A DNA stretch of 6,742 nt from Planctomycetota bacterium (GTDB lineage: Bacteria > Planctomycetota > Planctomycetia > Pirellulales > Pirellulaceae): positions 1 to 6,742 of the forward strand of contig JAJSAJ010000504.1 of assembly GCA_024274855.1 (NCBI GenBank), written 5' to 3'. Shown here piece after piece: positions 1 through 5,589 of this stretch; position 1 is the first letter of the stretch, and every line of letters starts with the position of its first letter. The notes below the pieces were generated by a model. The model did no database searches, was not told where the DNA came from, and was given only the letters and a program-made list of their open reading frames with translations. A program made the position numbers and the translations under genes.

Positions 1-563
1 AATTGTTCATCGATTTTCCCAAGCGTATTTGCAGCTTGCCGGATTGTCATTCGGGCCTGGTTCAACGCCTGTTGAGGTTGTGACGCGATCTCCGCTTCCA
101 TCCGAGCCAACTCGCCCTGGGCCAATGACGTCAACGCGTCCTGGACTTGTACAAGTACGTTTCGTGCATTCTCAGGATGCTTTTGAAGGAACTGGTCGAT
201 CGTCTGATGAGCTTTGTTCCAAAGCAGATCGCGATCCGCGGGTTGAGTGTTGAGTGCATGCTGTGCATACGTTCGACTCAACTCGATCACCAACTCGGAG
301 CGTTCCTTCTGCTCTAGATTGGGGCGAGCCAACGATTGGCGGCAGGCGAGTTCCGCCAGGCTGAATAGACGCCGTTGGCGCAGTCCATCGAGCAGCTGCA
401 TTTCGATGGACGACTCGGCATGGGCGGTCAGGCCAGGCAGCAGCAGGAGCAGCGTCAAGATGCGGCTGATGATCAGCCGGTTTCCACTGCCGTGGGACGC
501 GACCGCGTCGATCGTCTGGCATTCGAGATGCCGTTGCGTATTCGTGGGATCGATTTCGGGCAT
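1..563 (-). CDS. Exported helical (TPR-like) protein, C-terminus beyond the left edge
   Basis: This reading frame stays open from an ATG at 563 to the left edge, giving 187 visible residues and no stop. After a 28-residue polar N-terminus comes a hydrophobic stretch (about 34-47, RILTLLLLLPGLTA) ending in A-H-A, which looks like a signal peptide cut near residue 49. The remainder is alpha-helical and rich in Ala, Gln, Leu and Glu. Its spacing of small and large residues (for example 53-80 and 113-130, ending in FLQKHPENA) resembles tetratricopeptide repeats, but I cannot assign a family. It follows the second exbD by 48 bases in the same frame, with GGAAG upstream of the ATG, so it is probably the last visible gene of the ExbB/ExbD operon. 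The likely location is the periplasm. No enzyme motif is visible. An envelope partner of the motor is a guess from context. Confidence 0.75.
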   Translation of the reverse strand, partial: MPEIDPTNTQRHLECQTIDAVASHGSGNRLIISRILTLLLLLPGLTAHAESSIEMQLLDGLRQRRLFSLAELACRQSLARPNLEQKERSELVIELSRTYAQHALNTQPADRDLLWNKAHQTIDQFLQKHPENARNVLVQVQDALTSLAQGELARMEAEIASQPQQALNQARMTIRQAANTLGKIDEQ

Positions 564-611
564 GGTCAGGCAACTTCCAGCGACTGGTTCGTTCGTCTCT
601 TTTGGCAGCTT

Positions 612-1067
612 CTAAATCCTGACGGAAGCCGCAAACTGAATTTCTTCAAAGCCGATTAGCCGAGTGATGTCATAGATATCAATAACACTGCCCAGAGGGA
701 TCTCCGGGTCTGGATGAAGGATAACCGGTGCATCCCGCTTGATCTGAGCGACGGCCTGCAAGCGTGTGCGCACCTGTTCGAGATTACTGACCGGTACATC
801 GTTGATGCGCCAAGCGATCTGCCCGTTCATTCGCACCACGCGTATTACGATTCGATCGAAGTCTTCTTCGGGTGGTGGCGGTTGATCCGGCTCAGCCGTC
901 TCGGTTCCGGCGACTGCAGTCAAGCTGCTTGGAAGCACTTGTTCGGCGATACGGAAGCTCGATGTCCAAATGAAGAATACAAGAAGCAGGAAAACGACGT
1001 CGATCATGGGCGTCATTTTTATTTCCACTTCCTCGCGGCGATCAGTATATGGAGATGGCCTCCGCAT
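612..1067 (-). CDS. ExbD/TolR family biopolymer transport protein (second copy)
   Basis: This is a 151-residue ExbD/TolR-type subunit of a proton-driven inner-membrane motor. A short basic/acidic cytoplasmic N-terminus leads to the family signature MTPMIDVVFLLLVFF. D23, the aspartate that carries protons in the family, sits at the start of the only membrane helix (about 22-39). A Pro/Glu-rich linker (about 60-70) precedes a periplasmic alpha/beta domain (about 71-150). I chose the ATG at 1067 over one at 1130 because it forms a TGATG overlap with the upstream exbD stop, has GGAGG ten bases before it, and gives a normal family N-terminus. The longer version would overlap the neighbour by 64 bases. 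The protein differs clearly from the first copy outside the signature, so the two are old paralogues and probably not interchangeable. Confidence 0.9.
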   Translation of the reverse strand: MRRPSPYTDRREEVEIKMTPMIDVVFLLLVFFIWTSSFRIAEQVLPSSLTAVAGTETAEPDQPPPPEEDFDRIVIRVVRMNGQIAWRINDVPVSNLEQVRTRLQAVAQIKRDAPVILHPDPEIPLGSVIDIYDITRLIGFEEIQFAASVRI

Positions 1068-1495
1068 CAGCGAACGTCCTCCGTACGATAAACGGCAAAT
1101 GACACGTCCCAGATTCCTGCCTTGGCACATGCCACCATAATCGGCTCGACGAATCGGTAAGGAGCGTCGCGATCGCTCCGAATCCGCACCTGCACGTTCG
1201 GACCAGCATCCTGTTGCTTGTCGTGCAATCGCGAGACCAGTTCGCCAGGGGCAACCTTGCGTCCCGCGAGCAACAGGGTCCCATCTTGCAGCACATTGAT
1301 GGTCAAACGCGGAGCATTTTGATTCGTATCCGCCGTGCTGCTCTGTGCCGTCGGTAGGGGCAAGTCGAGTTGAACTTCTTGTTTGGCAAGGTGACTGGAG
1401 ACGAGAAAAAATATGATCAACAAGAACACGACGTCAATCATGGGCGTCATGTTGAAACCAAGGCTTCCAGAGTGCAAATTTGCGGGCACACGCAT
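1067..1495 (-). CDS. ExbD/TolR family biopolymer transport protein (first copy)
   Basis: This 142-residue protein has the standard ExbD/TolR layout: a short cytoplasmic N-terminus, the signature FNMTPMIDVVFLLIIFFLVSS with the conserved proton-carrying aspartate D21, a single membrane helix (about 19-37), a linker, and a periplasmic domain (about 60-138) with the usual pattern ending in a 'CAKAGIWDVSF' strand. In known systems, two ExbD helices sit inside an ExbB pentamer and couple proton flow to movement of TonB- or TolA-type partners. The ATG at 1495 is preceded by AGGAG at eight bases. That ribosome site overlaps the TAG stop of exbB, which lies 11 bases upstream, so the genes are almost certainly co-transcribed and translationally linked. 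The next exbD starts on the last base of this gene's stop codon. Confidence 0.93.
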   Translation of the reverse strand: MRVPANLHSGSLGFNMTPMIDVVFLLIIFFLVSSHLAKQEVQLDLPLPTAQSSTADTNQNAPRLTINVLQDGTLLLAGRKVAPGELVSRLHDKQQDAGPNVQVRIRSDRDAPYRFVEPIMVACAKAGIWDVSFAVYRTEDVR

Positions 1496-1506
1496 CGAGG
1501 CGTCTC

Positions 1507-2304
1507 CTACGTCGGCGGAAGGGGTGGAGAGTTAGCCCGTTTCTTGGTGGAACGCCTCCGTTTTAGCGGTGTAAATACGTGTTGGGCCATGTAGGCCGCT
1601 TCGGCAACCAGCTGATCGACTCGATTACGAAAGATGGCGAATGCTCCGAGTGACGGGATTGCGACAATCAGCCCACCGACGGTTGTCACCAGTGCTTGGT
1701 AGATGCCCTCAGCCAAGTCAGCCGCACCGGCCGAGCCCTGTGTGGCCGCGACCTGTTGGAAGGCAAAAATCATGCCCGTCACGGTTCCGAGTAATCCAAC
1801 CATCGGGGCAATGTTGCCAATGACCGACAGATACTCGATCTTGCGGAACAGTCGCGCTGATTGCTCCGCCGTGGCATCTTCAATCGCCTTTTCAATGGCT
1901 TGCCAGCCCCCTTCCATTTCCGCGATGCCGCTGAGCAAGACGAATGCCAGGAAGCTCGGCTTACTGCGACAGGCCTGATCCGCTTCTGTCACCTGCCCGG
2001 CCACGAGCAGTTGCCGTACATCGTCTCCCAGGCCATCCGGCATGAGTTCGGAACGCCGGATTGTCAATAAGTGTTCAATGACCAGGTAGGCGGCTGTTAA
2101 AGAGAGCACCAACAGCAACAACATGATCAGAACGCCGACCCAGCCTCCAGAGAAGACGATGTCGAAAAAGCCCTTCGGTGTTGGCTCGACCGGAATATCT
2201 GGACCAGGTACGGCGGCTCCCATCTGAGCTGACGCGGAGCCGGCCAACAGCATGACCATGCCGCTCCCAATCACTACCGACCAATGATGAATCTTGCGAA
2301 TCAA
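1507..2304 (-). CDS. ExbB/TolQ/MotA-family proton channel protein with N-terminal signal peptide
   Basis: This is the channel subunit of an ExbB-ExbD type motor, 265 residues from a TTG start. Residues 1-26 form a signal peptide (basic MIRK, a hydrophobic core, then GSASA before Q27), a feature of a subset of ExbB proteins. Membrane helix 1 is about 52-77. A cytoplasmic region follows (about 80-155). Helix 2 carries GNIAPMVGLLGTVTGMIFAF (about 163-182), with T174 matching the conserved pore threonine, and helix 3 carries ALVTTVGGLIVAIPSL (about 204-219). The tail is strongly basic (KRRRSTKKR, about 248-256). I chose TTG at 2304 because AAGGAG lies six bases upstream and translation from there gives a textbook signal peptide. 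A frame extension to TTG at 2385 has a poorly placed ribosome site and adds 27 residues ahead of the signal. The gene is followed by two exbD genes. Confidence 0.92.
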   Translation of the reverse strand: MIRKIHHWSVVIGSGMVMLLAGSASAQMGAAVPGPDIPVEPTPKGFFDIVFSGGWVGVLIMLLLLVLSLTAAYLVIEHLLTIRRSELMPDGLGDDVRQLLVAGQVTEADQACRSKPSFLAFVLLSGIAEMEGGWQAIEKAIEDATAEQSARLFRKIEYLSVIGNIAPMVGLLGTVTGMIFAFQQVAATQGSAGAADLAEGIYQALVTTVGGLIVAIPSLGAFAIFRNRVDQLVAEAAYMAQHVFTPLKRRRSTKKRANSPPLPPT

Positions 2305-2310
2305 GTCGCG

Positions 2311-2316
2311 CTCCTT
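2311..2316 (-). promoter_or_regulatory. Ribosome binding site deciding the exbB TTG start
   Basis: On the minus strand AAGGAG is followed by six bases (CGCGAC) and then TTG ATT CGC AAG. This is the best ribosome site in the region, and it supports a TTG start that would otherwise be passed over for the longer frame. Confidence 0.65.
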
Positions 2317-2402
2317 CTGACTGCGGCCAGAGCCGTGTTGAATTTCGAAGTTGGCACAAACCCGGACGTGAACGCCGGAAGACAAACTCTCCGAAAATGT
2401 AC

Positions 2403-2528
2403 TAGGCTTTGCCTCAAAACGGGAGGGCGAGGCTCCTGCCGAGCCGTTCTGGCCAACAAAACAAGAGGCTCAGCAGGAGCTTCGCCCTCCCGAAAACACT
2501 GCTTCTCCGAGTTTTGAGCCAAAGCCTA
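2403..2528. repeat. 126-bp inverted-repeat element (REP/MITE-like)
   Basis: The element has two nested pairs of arms. The inner arms (2421-2445 and 2467-2491) are 25 bases each, with two mismatches, around a 21-base loop. The outer arms (2403-2420 and 2511-2528) are 18 bases each, with one mismatch. The left arms are directly adjacent, whereas the right arms are separated by 19 bases (2492-2510). The ends are TA...TA. There is no room for a transposase, so any movement would need enzymes supplied in trans. The inner GGGAGGGCGAGGCTCCTGCC motif matches a dispersed repeat I recall as very common in planctomycete intergenic DNA; that is memory, not a search. In RNA the inner arms form a long stem with no T-run after it. 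It fills the gap between the TPR gene and exbB. Confidence 0.85.
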
Positions 2529-2620
2529 ATCCTTCTAAAACCTGTCAAAAAACGAGTGTGGCATCGAAAGAGCCCTGACGTTGGAGACTCTGCCTGGCAT
2601 TCTTGTTACGAGACGCAAAA

Positions 2621-3676
2621 CTATTCGAGGCGTTGCTTGGCAATACTCGCGAGCGGATGATCGGGATACTTTTTGACCAACTCGTGATAAACACGATCGG
2701 CCCCCGCCACGTCACCTGTTTTTTCCAGTTGTTCGCCCGCGGCAAGCAAAGACTCAGCAACCAACCCATGACACTCGGGAAACAGAATAGGTAGCCGCAT
2801 CCATGTCAAAGCGGCCAATTCGTGTTGTCCCAGCCTTGCCTGGCCGCGCGCAAGAACGAACCACGGGCCGGCTCGCAATCGTTGCTGAACCTGTTCAATT
2901 CGTCCTTGCCAGCTTCGGCATTGCGGCTGCGTCAATGTGACCAGTCGGGTTCGCCAGAGCTGCGTTTCAGCGAGGATGGCGACGCGAGGGTCGGGATCCG
3001 AAGCTAAGTTCCGCAATAATTGCAACGCTTGATCTCTCTTGGCTGTCGACAACAGCCAAGCGGCACCAAGTAGTGCAGCAACGCTCTGTTTGGGATCGTT
3101 CATCCATGTCTGAGCTCGTCGATCGAGCGATTTGGAAATCGGTTCTGCTGCCCAAGGCAGCGGAATCGCATCAAAAAAGGCTGTTTTCGGATCACTGCGA
3201 ACAAGTACCAGGAAGGTCTCGCATGCGGCCTCGAATTGGCCGTCGCTATAGTCGCAGCGGACCATCTTGGACAGCAGTTCGCGACGCGCCCATGGCCGAC
3301 GTTCATCGCGTATAGCTCGCCGGTAGAGCGTAGCTGCTTCCGCGAATCGCCGCTCTGCCCAAAGCCGATCGGCCATTTCTTGATCGTCGGTCTGTTGCGT
3401 TCGGATTGCGATAATTCGGTCGGCGGGGATTTTTTCATGCCGTCCGCCGGCTACTTCAAGCGTGAGAACACTTCCTAGATAGTCGATCACGCGGCCCGTG
3501 CGCCGAATTTCGCCCTTCCCATCCGCTCGCTTACAGACAATCGTATCGTCGGCCCGAATGTTCAGGGTCGGAAGTATCGCGGACAGGACTAGTATTGCCG
3601 GCAGAGCCCGTGTCGCGGCCGAACAACCGGCCGCCTTAGCGAACTTGGGGCAGACGCGTGATGTCAATGTACGCAT
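2621..3676 (-). CDS. Exported TPR-like protein with N-terminal beta module
   Basis: This 351-residue protein begins with a long N-terminal leader and a hydrophobic segment (about 25-40, ALPAILVLSAILPTLNI) ending in R-A-D-D, probably a signal peptide cut near residue 42. Residues 44-93 look like a small beta-rich module (RTGRVIDYLGSVLTLEV, then EKIPADRIIAI). Helical repeats follow: one TPR-like unit at about 101-124 and a clear one at about 307-350 (LLAAGEQLEKTGDVAGADRV, then a KKYPDHPLASIA ending). The C-terminal part resembles the TPRs of CpoB/YbgF-like envelope proteins, but no orthology is claimed. I chose ATG 3676 because GGAGG lies five bases upstream; the frame upstream runs deep into the VWA gene. 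The start overlaps the end of the VWA gene by 41 bases, which suggests coupled translation. Confidence 0.82.
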   Translation of the reverse strand: MRTLTSRVCPKFAKAAGCSAATRALPAILVLSAILPTLNIRADDTIVCKRADGKGEIRRTGRVIDYLGSVLTLEVAGGRHEKIPADRIIAIRTQQTDDQEMADRLWAERRFAEAATLYRRAIRDERRPWARRELLSKMVRCDYSDGQFEAACETFLVLVRSDPKTAFFDAIPLPWAAEPISKSLDRRAQTWMNDPKQSVAALLGAAWLLSTAKRDQALQLLRNLASDPDPRVAILAETQLWRTRLVTLTQPQCRSWQGRIEQVQQRLRAGPWFVLARGQARLGQHELAALTWMRLPILFPECHGLVAESLLAAGEQLEKTGDVAGADRVYHELVKKYPDHPLASIAKQRLE

Positions 3677-4697
3677 GCTGGCCTCCGTTCTGCTGAGCCA
3701 ATTGGACAAGGAAATTGTTTCCATTTCGGTAAGCGCCCGCGCCAAACTCGATCGTGTTGATCATAGCGCCAATACGTGTATCCAGTCGGTGAATCTCCGC
3801 CAGCTCGCTTGGTGATAAGCGAGGTTCAGCTGCATCGGTCAAAAAGAAGATCACATCGGGGCGCATTCCCAAGGCGAGTTTCAGAGCTTCCATATGACGC
3901 GTGCCTCCGGCTGCAACAACCGCGTGGACAAAGTTCTGAGCGAGCCGGCATGTTGAATCGTCTCCATAAAGCATCTTTGGAGGCTGTGGAAAACGGGGAT
4001 TGAATACCGTCGATCGGTCATTATAAAAGATGATTTGAAACTGGTGCATACTGCCCAGATCGTCCAAACTTGCTGTCAGTTCTGCTTTGGCTGCTGCCAT
4101 GGGCCGCCCGCCATAATCGGCCATGCTGGCTGACCGATCGAAGACGTATACGAATTTTGTCCCGGTTCCTTCAACCCCAAAAATGCTCGTTCTAACCTGA
4201 TTACCATGGAGACGTCCCCCTGAGGGACGTGATCCGGTTGCGAAGCCGGAGGCTGATGGGAGCTCCATGCCCGCTTGACTGCCAATCGTGTCGGAAGTGC
4301 GGGTCGGAAGCCTACCGGCAAGATCAATCGGTTGTTGTTTTCGGCCTGGCAGTGCTCTCAGCGAATCGGCCGCGGATTGAGTTGTCTGCGTGGTGCTTTC
4401 CGATGCTTTATCCTCTTCGCCGAAATACTGAGTGGTCGTCCCGCTGTTGTGGGCCAGCACAATACCGCCCTGTCGAGCAGGCTCCATAGCGACTCCGCGA
4501 TAGGTGACACGAACGAATCCCGCCAGCAGGATCAACAACGCTAAATGCAGAGAAATCGACAAGGCCCACGCGGGAATACTACGTGATGAATCGGGGTGTT
4601 GACTCCACGAAGTCCGTATGGGGCGATTTTCCGGCACCCGTAGCTTGGGGCCACAGCCGTTGGATGGGTAAGCGTCTTTCACAAGCACTTGAGCCAT
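3636..4697 (-). CDS. Membrane-anchored VWA protein with a TonB/TolA-like anchor
   Basis: The protein has 353 residues. A 40-residue polar N-terminus precedes one membrane helix (about 43-62, AWALSISLHLALLILLAGFV), predicted to leave most of the protein in the periplasm. The helix contains S47-I-S-L-H51, matching the SxxxH motif by which TonB and TolA helices engage ExbB/ExbD and TolQ/TolR. A Ser/Thr/Gly-rich linker (about 72-170) leads to a von Willebrand factor A domain (about 181-347). Its metal site appears complete: D187-x-S189-x-S191 in VFDRSASM, T266 in GGTRHME and D288 in FFLTDAAE. There is no TonB C-terminal domain or Pro/Lys-rich linker. An in-frame TAA just upstream fixes ATG 4697 as the earliest possible ATG. 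Its ribosome site is weak and the predicted leader short. It heads the cluster containing exbB and two exbD genes. Confidence 0.9.
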   Translation of the reverse strand: MAQVLVKDAYPSNGCGPKLRVPENRPIRTSWSQHPDSSRSIPAWALSISLHLALLILLAGFVRVTYRGVAMEPARQGGIVLAHNSGTTTQYFGEEDKASESTTQTTQSAADSLRALPGRKQQPIDLAGRLPTRTSDTIGSQAGMELPSASGFATGSRPSGGRLHGNQVRTSIFGVEGTGTKFVYVFDRSASMADYGGRPMAAAKAELTASLDDLGSMHQFQIIFYNDRSTVFNPRFPQPPKMLYGDDSTCRLAQNFVHAVVAAGGTRHMEALKLALGMRPDVIFFLTDAAEPRLSPSELAEIHRLDTRIGAMINTIEFGAGAYRNGNNFLVQLAQQNGGQHAYIDITRLPQVR

Positions 4698-4724
4698 AAA
4701 GGATTACGACAGACCATATATTCC

Positions 4725-4753
4725 AGTCTAGCGCGTTCCGGCGCGAGCGTCAA
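4725..4753 (-). promoter_or_regulatory. Candidate sigma70-type promoter for the VWA-TPR-ExbB operon
   Basis: On the minus strand TTGACG (4753-4748, five of six to consensus) is followed after exactly 17 bases by TAGACT (4730-4725, four of six). Transcription would start near 4718, leaving a leader of about 20 bases before the VWA ATG. This is the best promoter match in the divergent intergenic region, but planctomycete promoters are not well enough known to be sure. Confidence 0.4.
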
Positions 4754-4782
4754 CGCGGATTCGCAGCCGCCTCCGGCACGGA

Positions 4783-4800
4783 GCAACTGGGCGCAACTGG
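4783..4800. repeat. Tandem GCAACTGG direct repeat, 10-base period
   Basis: GCAACTGG occurs at 4783-4790 and again at 4793-4800, one helical turn apart. The pair is centred about 73 bases upstream of the predicted start of the VWA operon transcript, a reasonable place for an activator site. With only two short copies it may be chance. Confidence 0.3.
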
Positions 4801-4847
4801 CGATATGCTCTACGCTTGGGGAGTTTGCCCAGGGCAGTGAGGCTGCC

Positions 4848-4910
4848 AGCCAACTCCGAGCGACCGCTCGGCCATCGATAGCCCGCTCCCGCTGGTCGCT
4901 CAAGTTGGTT
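4848..4910. repeat. Inverted repeat in the divergent intergenic region upstream of def
   Basis: CCAACT (4850-4855) pairs with AGTTGG (4903-4908), and GAGCGACC (4858-4865) pairs with GGTCGCTC (4894-4901). Together they give 14 Watson-Crick pairs broken only by a 2x1 internal loop, with a 28-base loop; A4848 and G4849 may extend the stem. A competing short hairpin, CCGAGCG-AC-CGCTCGG (4856-4871), uses the same left arm. The repeat ends 57 bases before the def start. It could be a 5'-leader structure or a protein site. No T-run follows, so it is not a standard terminator. Confidence 0.55.
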
Positions 4911-4967
4911 ACCCGTTGACGATCTTCAATATCAGTCGCCCATCGTTGGGGAGCCGGACTTAATCCG

Positions 4968-5573
4968 ATGAGCCAGTTGTTAGACCCAGCGACGCTTCAG
5001 GTTGTGAAATTTCCCCACCCTACATTGGGCCGTCTATCGAAACCGGTTAGACGCGTTGATGCTCGATTGCATTCGACGATTCGGCGCATGTTCGAACTCA
5101 TGTACCAATCCAATGGTGTCGGATTGGCAGCCAATCAGGTTGATTTACCACTCCGGCTTTTCGTTGCGAATCTCAAGGCGGATCCGGAGGAGGGCGAGGA
5201 GATGGTCTTTATTAATCCGGTTATCAGCCGCCCGAAGGGATCTGACGAGGCAGAGGAGGGGTGTCTGAGTTTGCCCGAACTGTACGGCAATGTGGTGCGG
5301 CCAAAACGTGTTCATGTGCAAGCTTATACGTTGAGTGGAGATGAAATCAGCCAGGATGTCGAGGGAATGCTTGCTCGAGTCATCCAGCATGAAACGGATC
5401 ATCTGGATGGTATCCTTTTTCCTGACCGTATGAGTGTGACAGGACGGCTTGCCATCGAAGTAACACTTGATGAGTTTTCGGCTGAGTTCGCCGGCAGGCG
5501 CGATCTGGGAGAGATTCCAAGCGATCAGCAAATCGAAGCGAGGTTGTCCGAATGGGAACAGCACTATTGCTGA
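4968..5573 (+). CDS. def: Peptide deformylase
   Basis: This metalloenzyme removes the formyl group from the N-terminal methionine of new proteins in the cytoplasm. All three family motifs are intact: GVGLAANQ (50-57), EGCLSLP (97-103, with metal ligand C99) and QHETDHLDG (140-148, with metal ligands H141 and H145 and catalytic E142). At 201 residues it is slightly longer than many bacterial deformylases (about 170-190); the extra lies mainly in a C-terminal helix rich in Glu, Gln and Arg. ATG 4968 is the first start in the frame. Its ribosome site is weak, with GGGGAG 14 bases away. fmt follows after 16 bases, the common def-fmt order, so the enzyme that adds the formyl group is co-expressed with the one that removes it. 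No strong promoter is evident upstream. Confidence 0.97.
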   Translation: MSQLLDPATLQVVKFPHPTLGRLSKPVRRVDARLHSTIRRMFELMYQSNGVGLAANQVDLPLRLFVANLKADPEEGEEMVFINPVISRPKGSDEAEEGCLSLPELYGNVVRPKRVHVQAYTLSGDEISQDVEGMLARVIQHETDHLDGILFPDRMSVTGRLAIEVTLDEFSAEFAGRRDLGEIPSDQQIEARLSEWEQHYC

Positions 5574-5589
5574 CAGGCAGGAAATATCG

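Larger units (their letters stand above)
2305..2620. other. 316-base gap between the TPR gene and exbB
   Basis: I see no gene in this gap. It holds the inverted-repeat element (2403-2528), the exbB ribosome site and, on the minus strand, a perfect TTGACA at 2548-2543 with no -10 box at the right distance in the present sequence. If the element is removed and one TA kept, TTGACA lies 17 bases from TACATT (2401-2396). No convincing intrinsic terminator for the TPR gene is visible: a six-T run (2552-2547, minus strand) has no good stem before it. Confidence 0.7.

Noticed and set aside
172..573. Minus-strand open frame of 133 codons
   Set aside because: It is out of frame with the left-edge gene, which has a signal peptide, a ribosome site and no stop to the window edge. 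This frame reads as Arg/Pro/Ala-rich nonsense.
1068..1130. Longer second exbD starting at ATG 1130
   Set aside because: It would overlap the first exbD by 64 bases and add a non-family N-terminus. The TGATG junction with GGAGG explains the start at 1067.
2347..2365. TTGGCACAAAC as a sigma54 -24 box
   Set aside because: There is no TTGC-type -12 box at the required spacing, and it points away from any gene it could serve.
2305..2385. Longer exbB start at TTG 2385
   Set aside because: GGAG is only three bases from that codon, and the added 27 residues would put a polar stretch before the signal peptide.
2301..2522. Minus-strand frame containing EGEAPAEP and ARQEPRPP peptides
   Set aside because: These peptides are the translation of the inverted-repeat arms. 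Such repeat-derived ORFs are commonly mis-annotated as hypothetical proteins.
2540..2570. Six-T run on the minus strand as terminator of the TPR gene
   Set aside because: No stable stem precedes it; only a three-pair GGC/GCC match can be drawn.
4679..4919. Small open frames on both strands in the divergent intergenic region
   Set aside because: They have no ribosome site and no recognisable pattern, and the minus-strand one overlaps the VWA start. They fit chance open frames in G+C-rich DNA.
4916..4944. TTGACG at 4916-4921 as the -35 box of a def promoter
   Set aside because: At 16 to 18 bases downstream there is only CG-rich sequence with no -10-like hexamer.
5467..5589. Extended fmt start inside def
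   Set aside because: The upstream part is the out-of-frame reading of def. ATG 5590 has a ribosome site and begins with the family N-terminus MRLILMGT.
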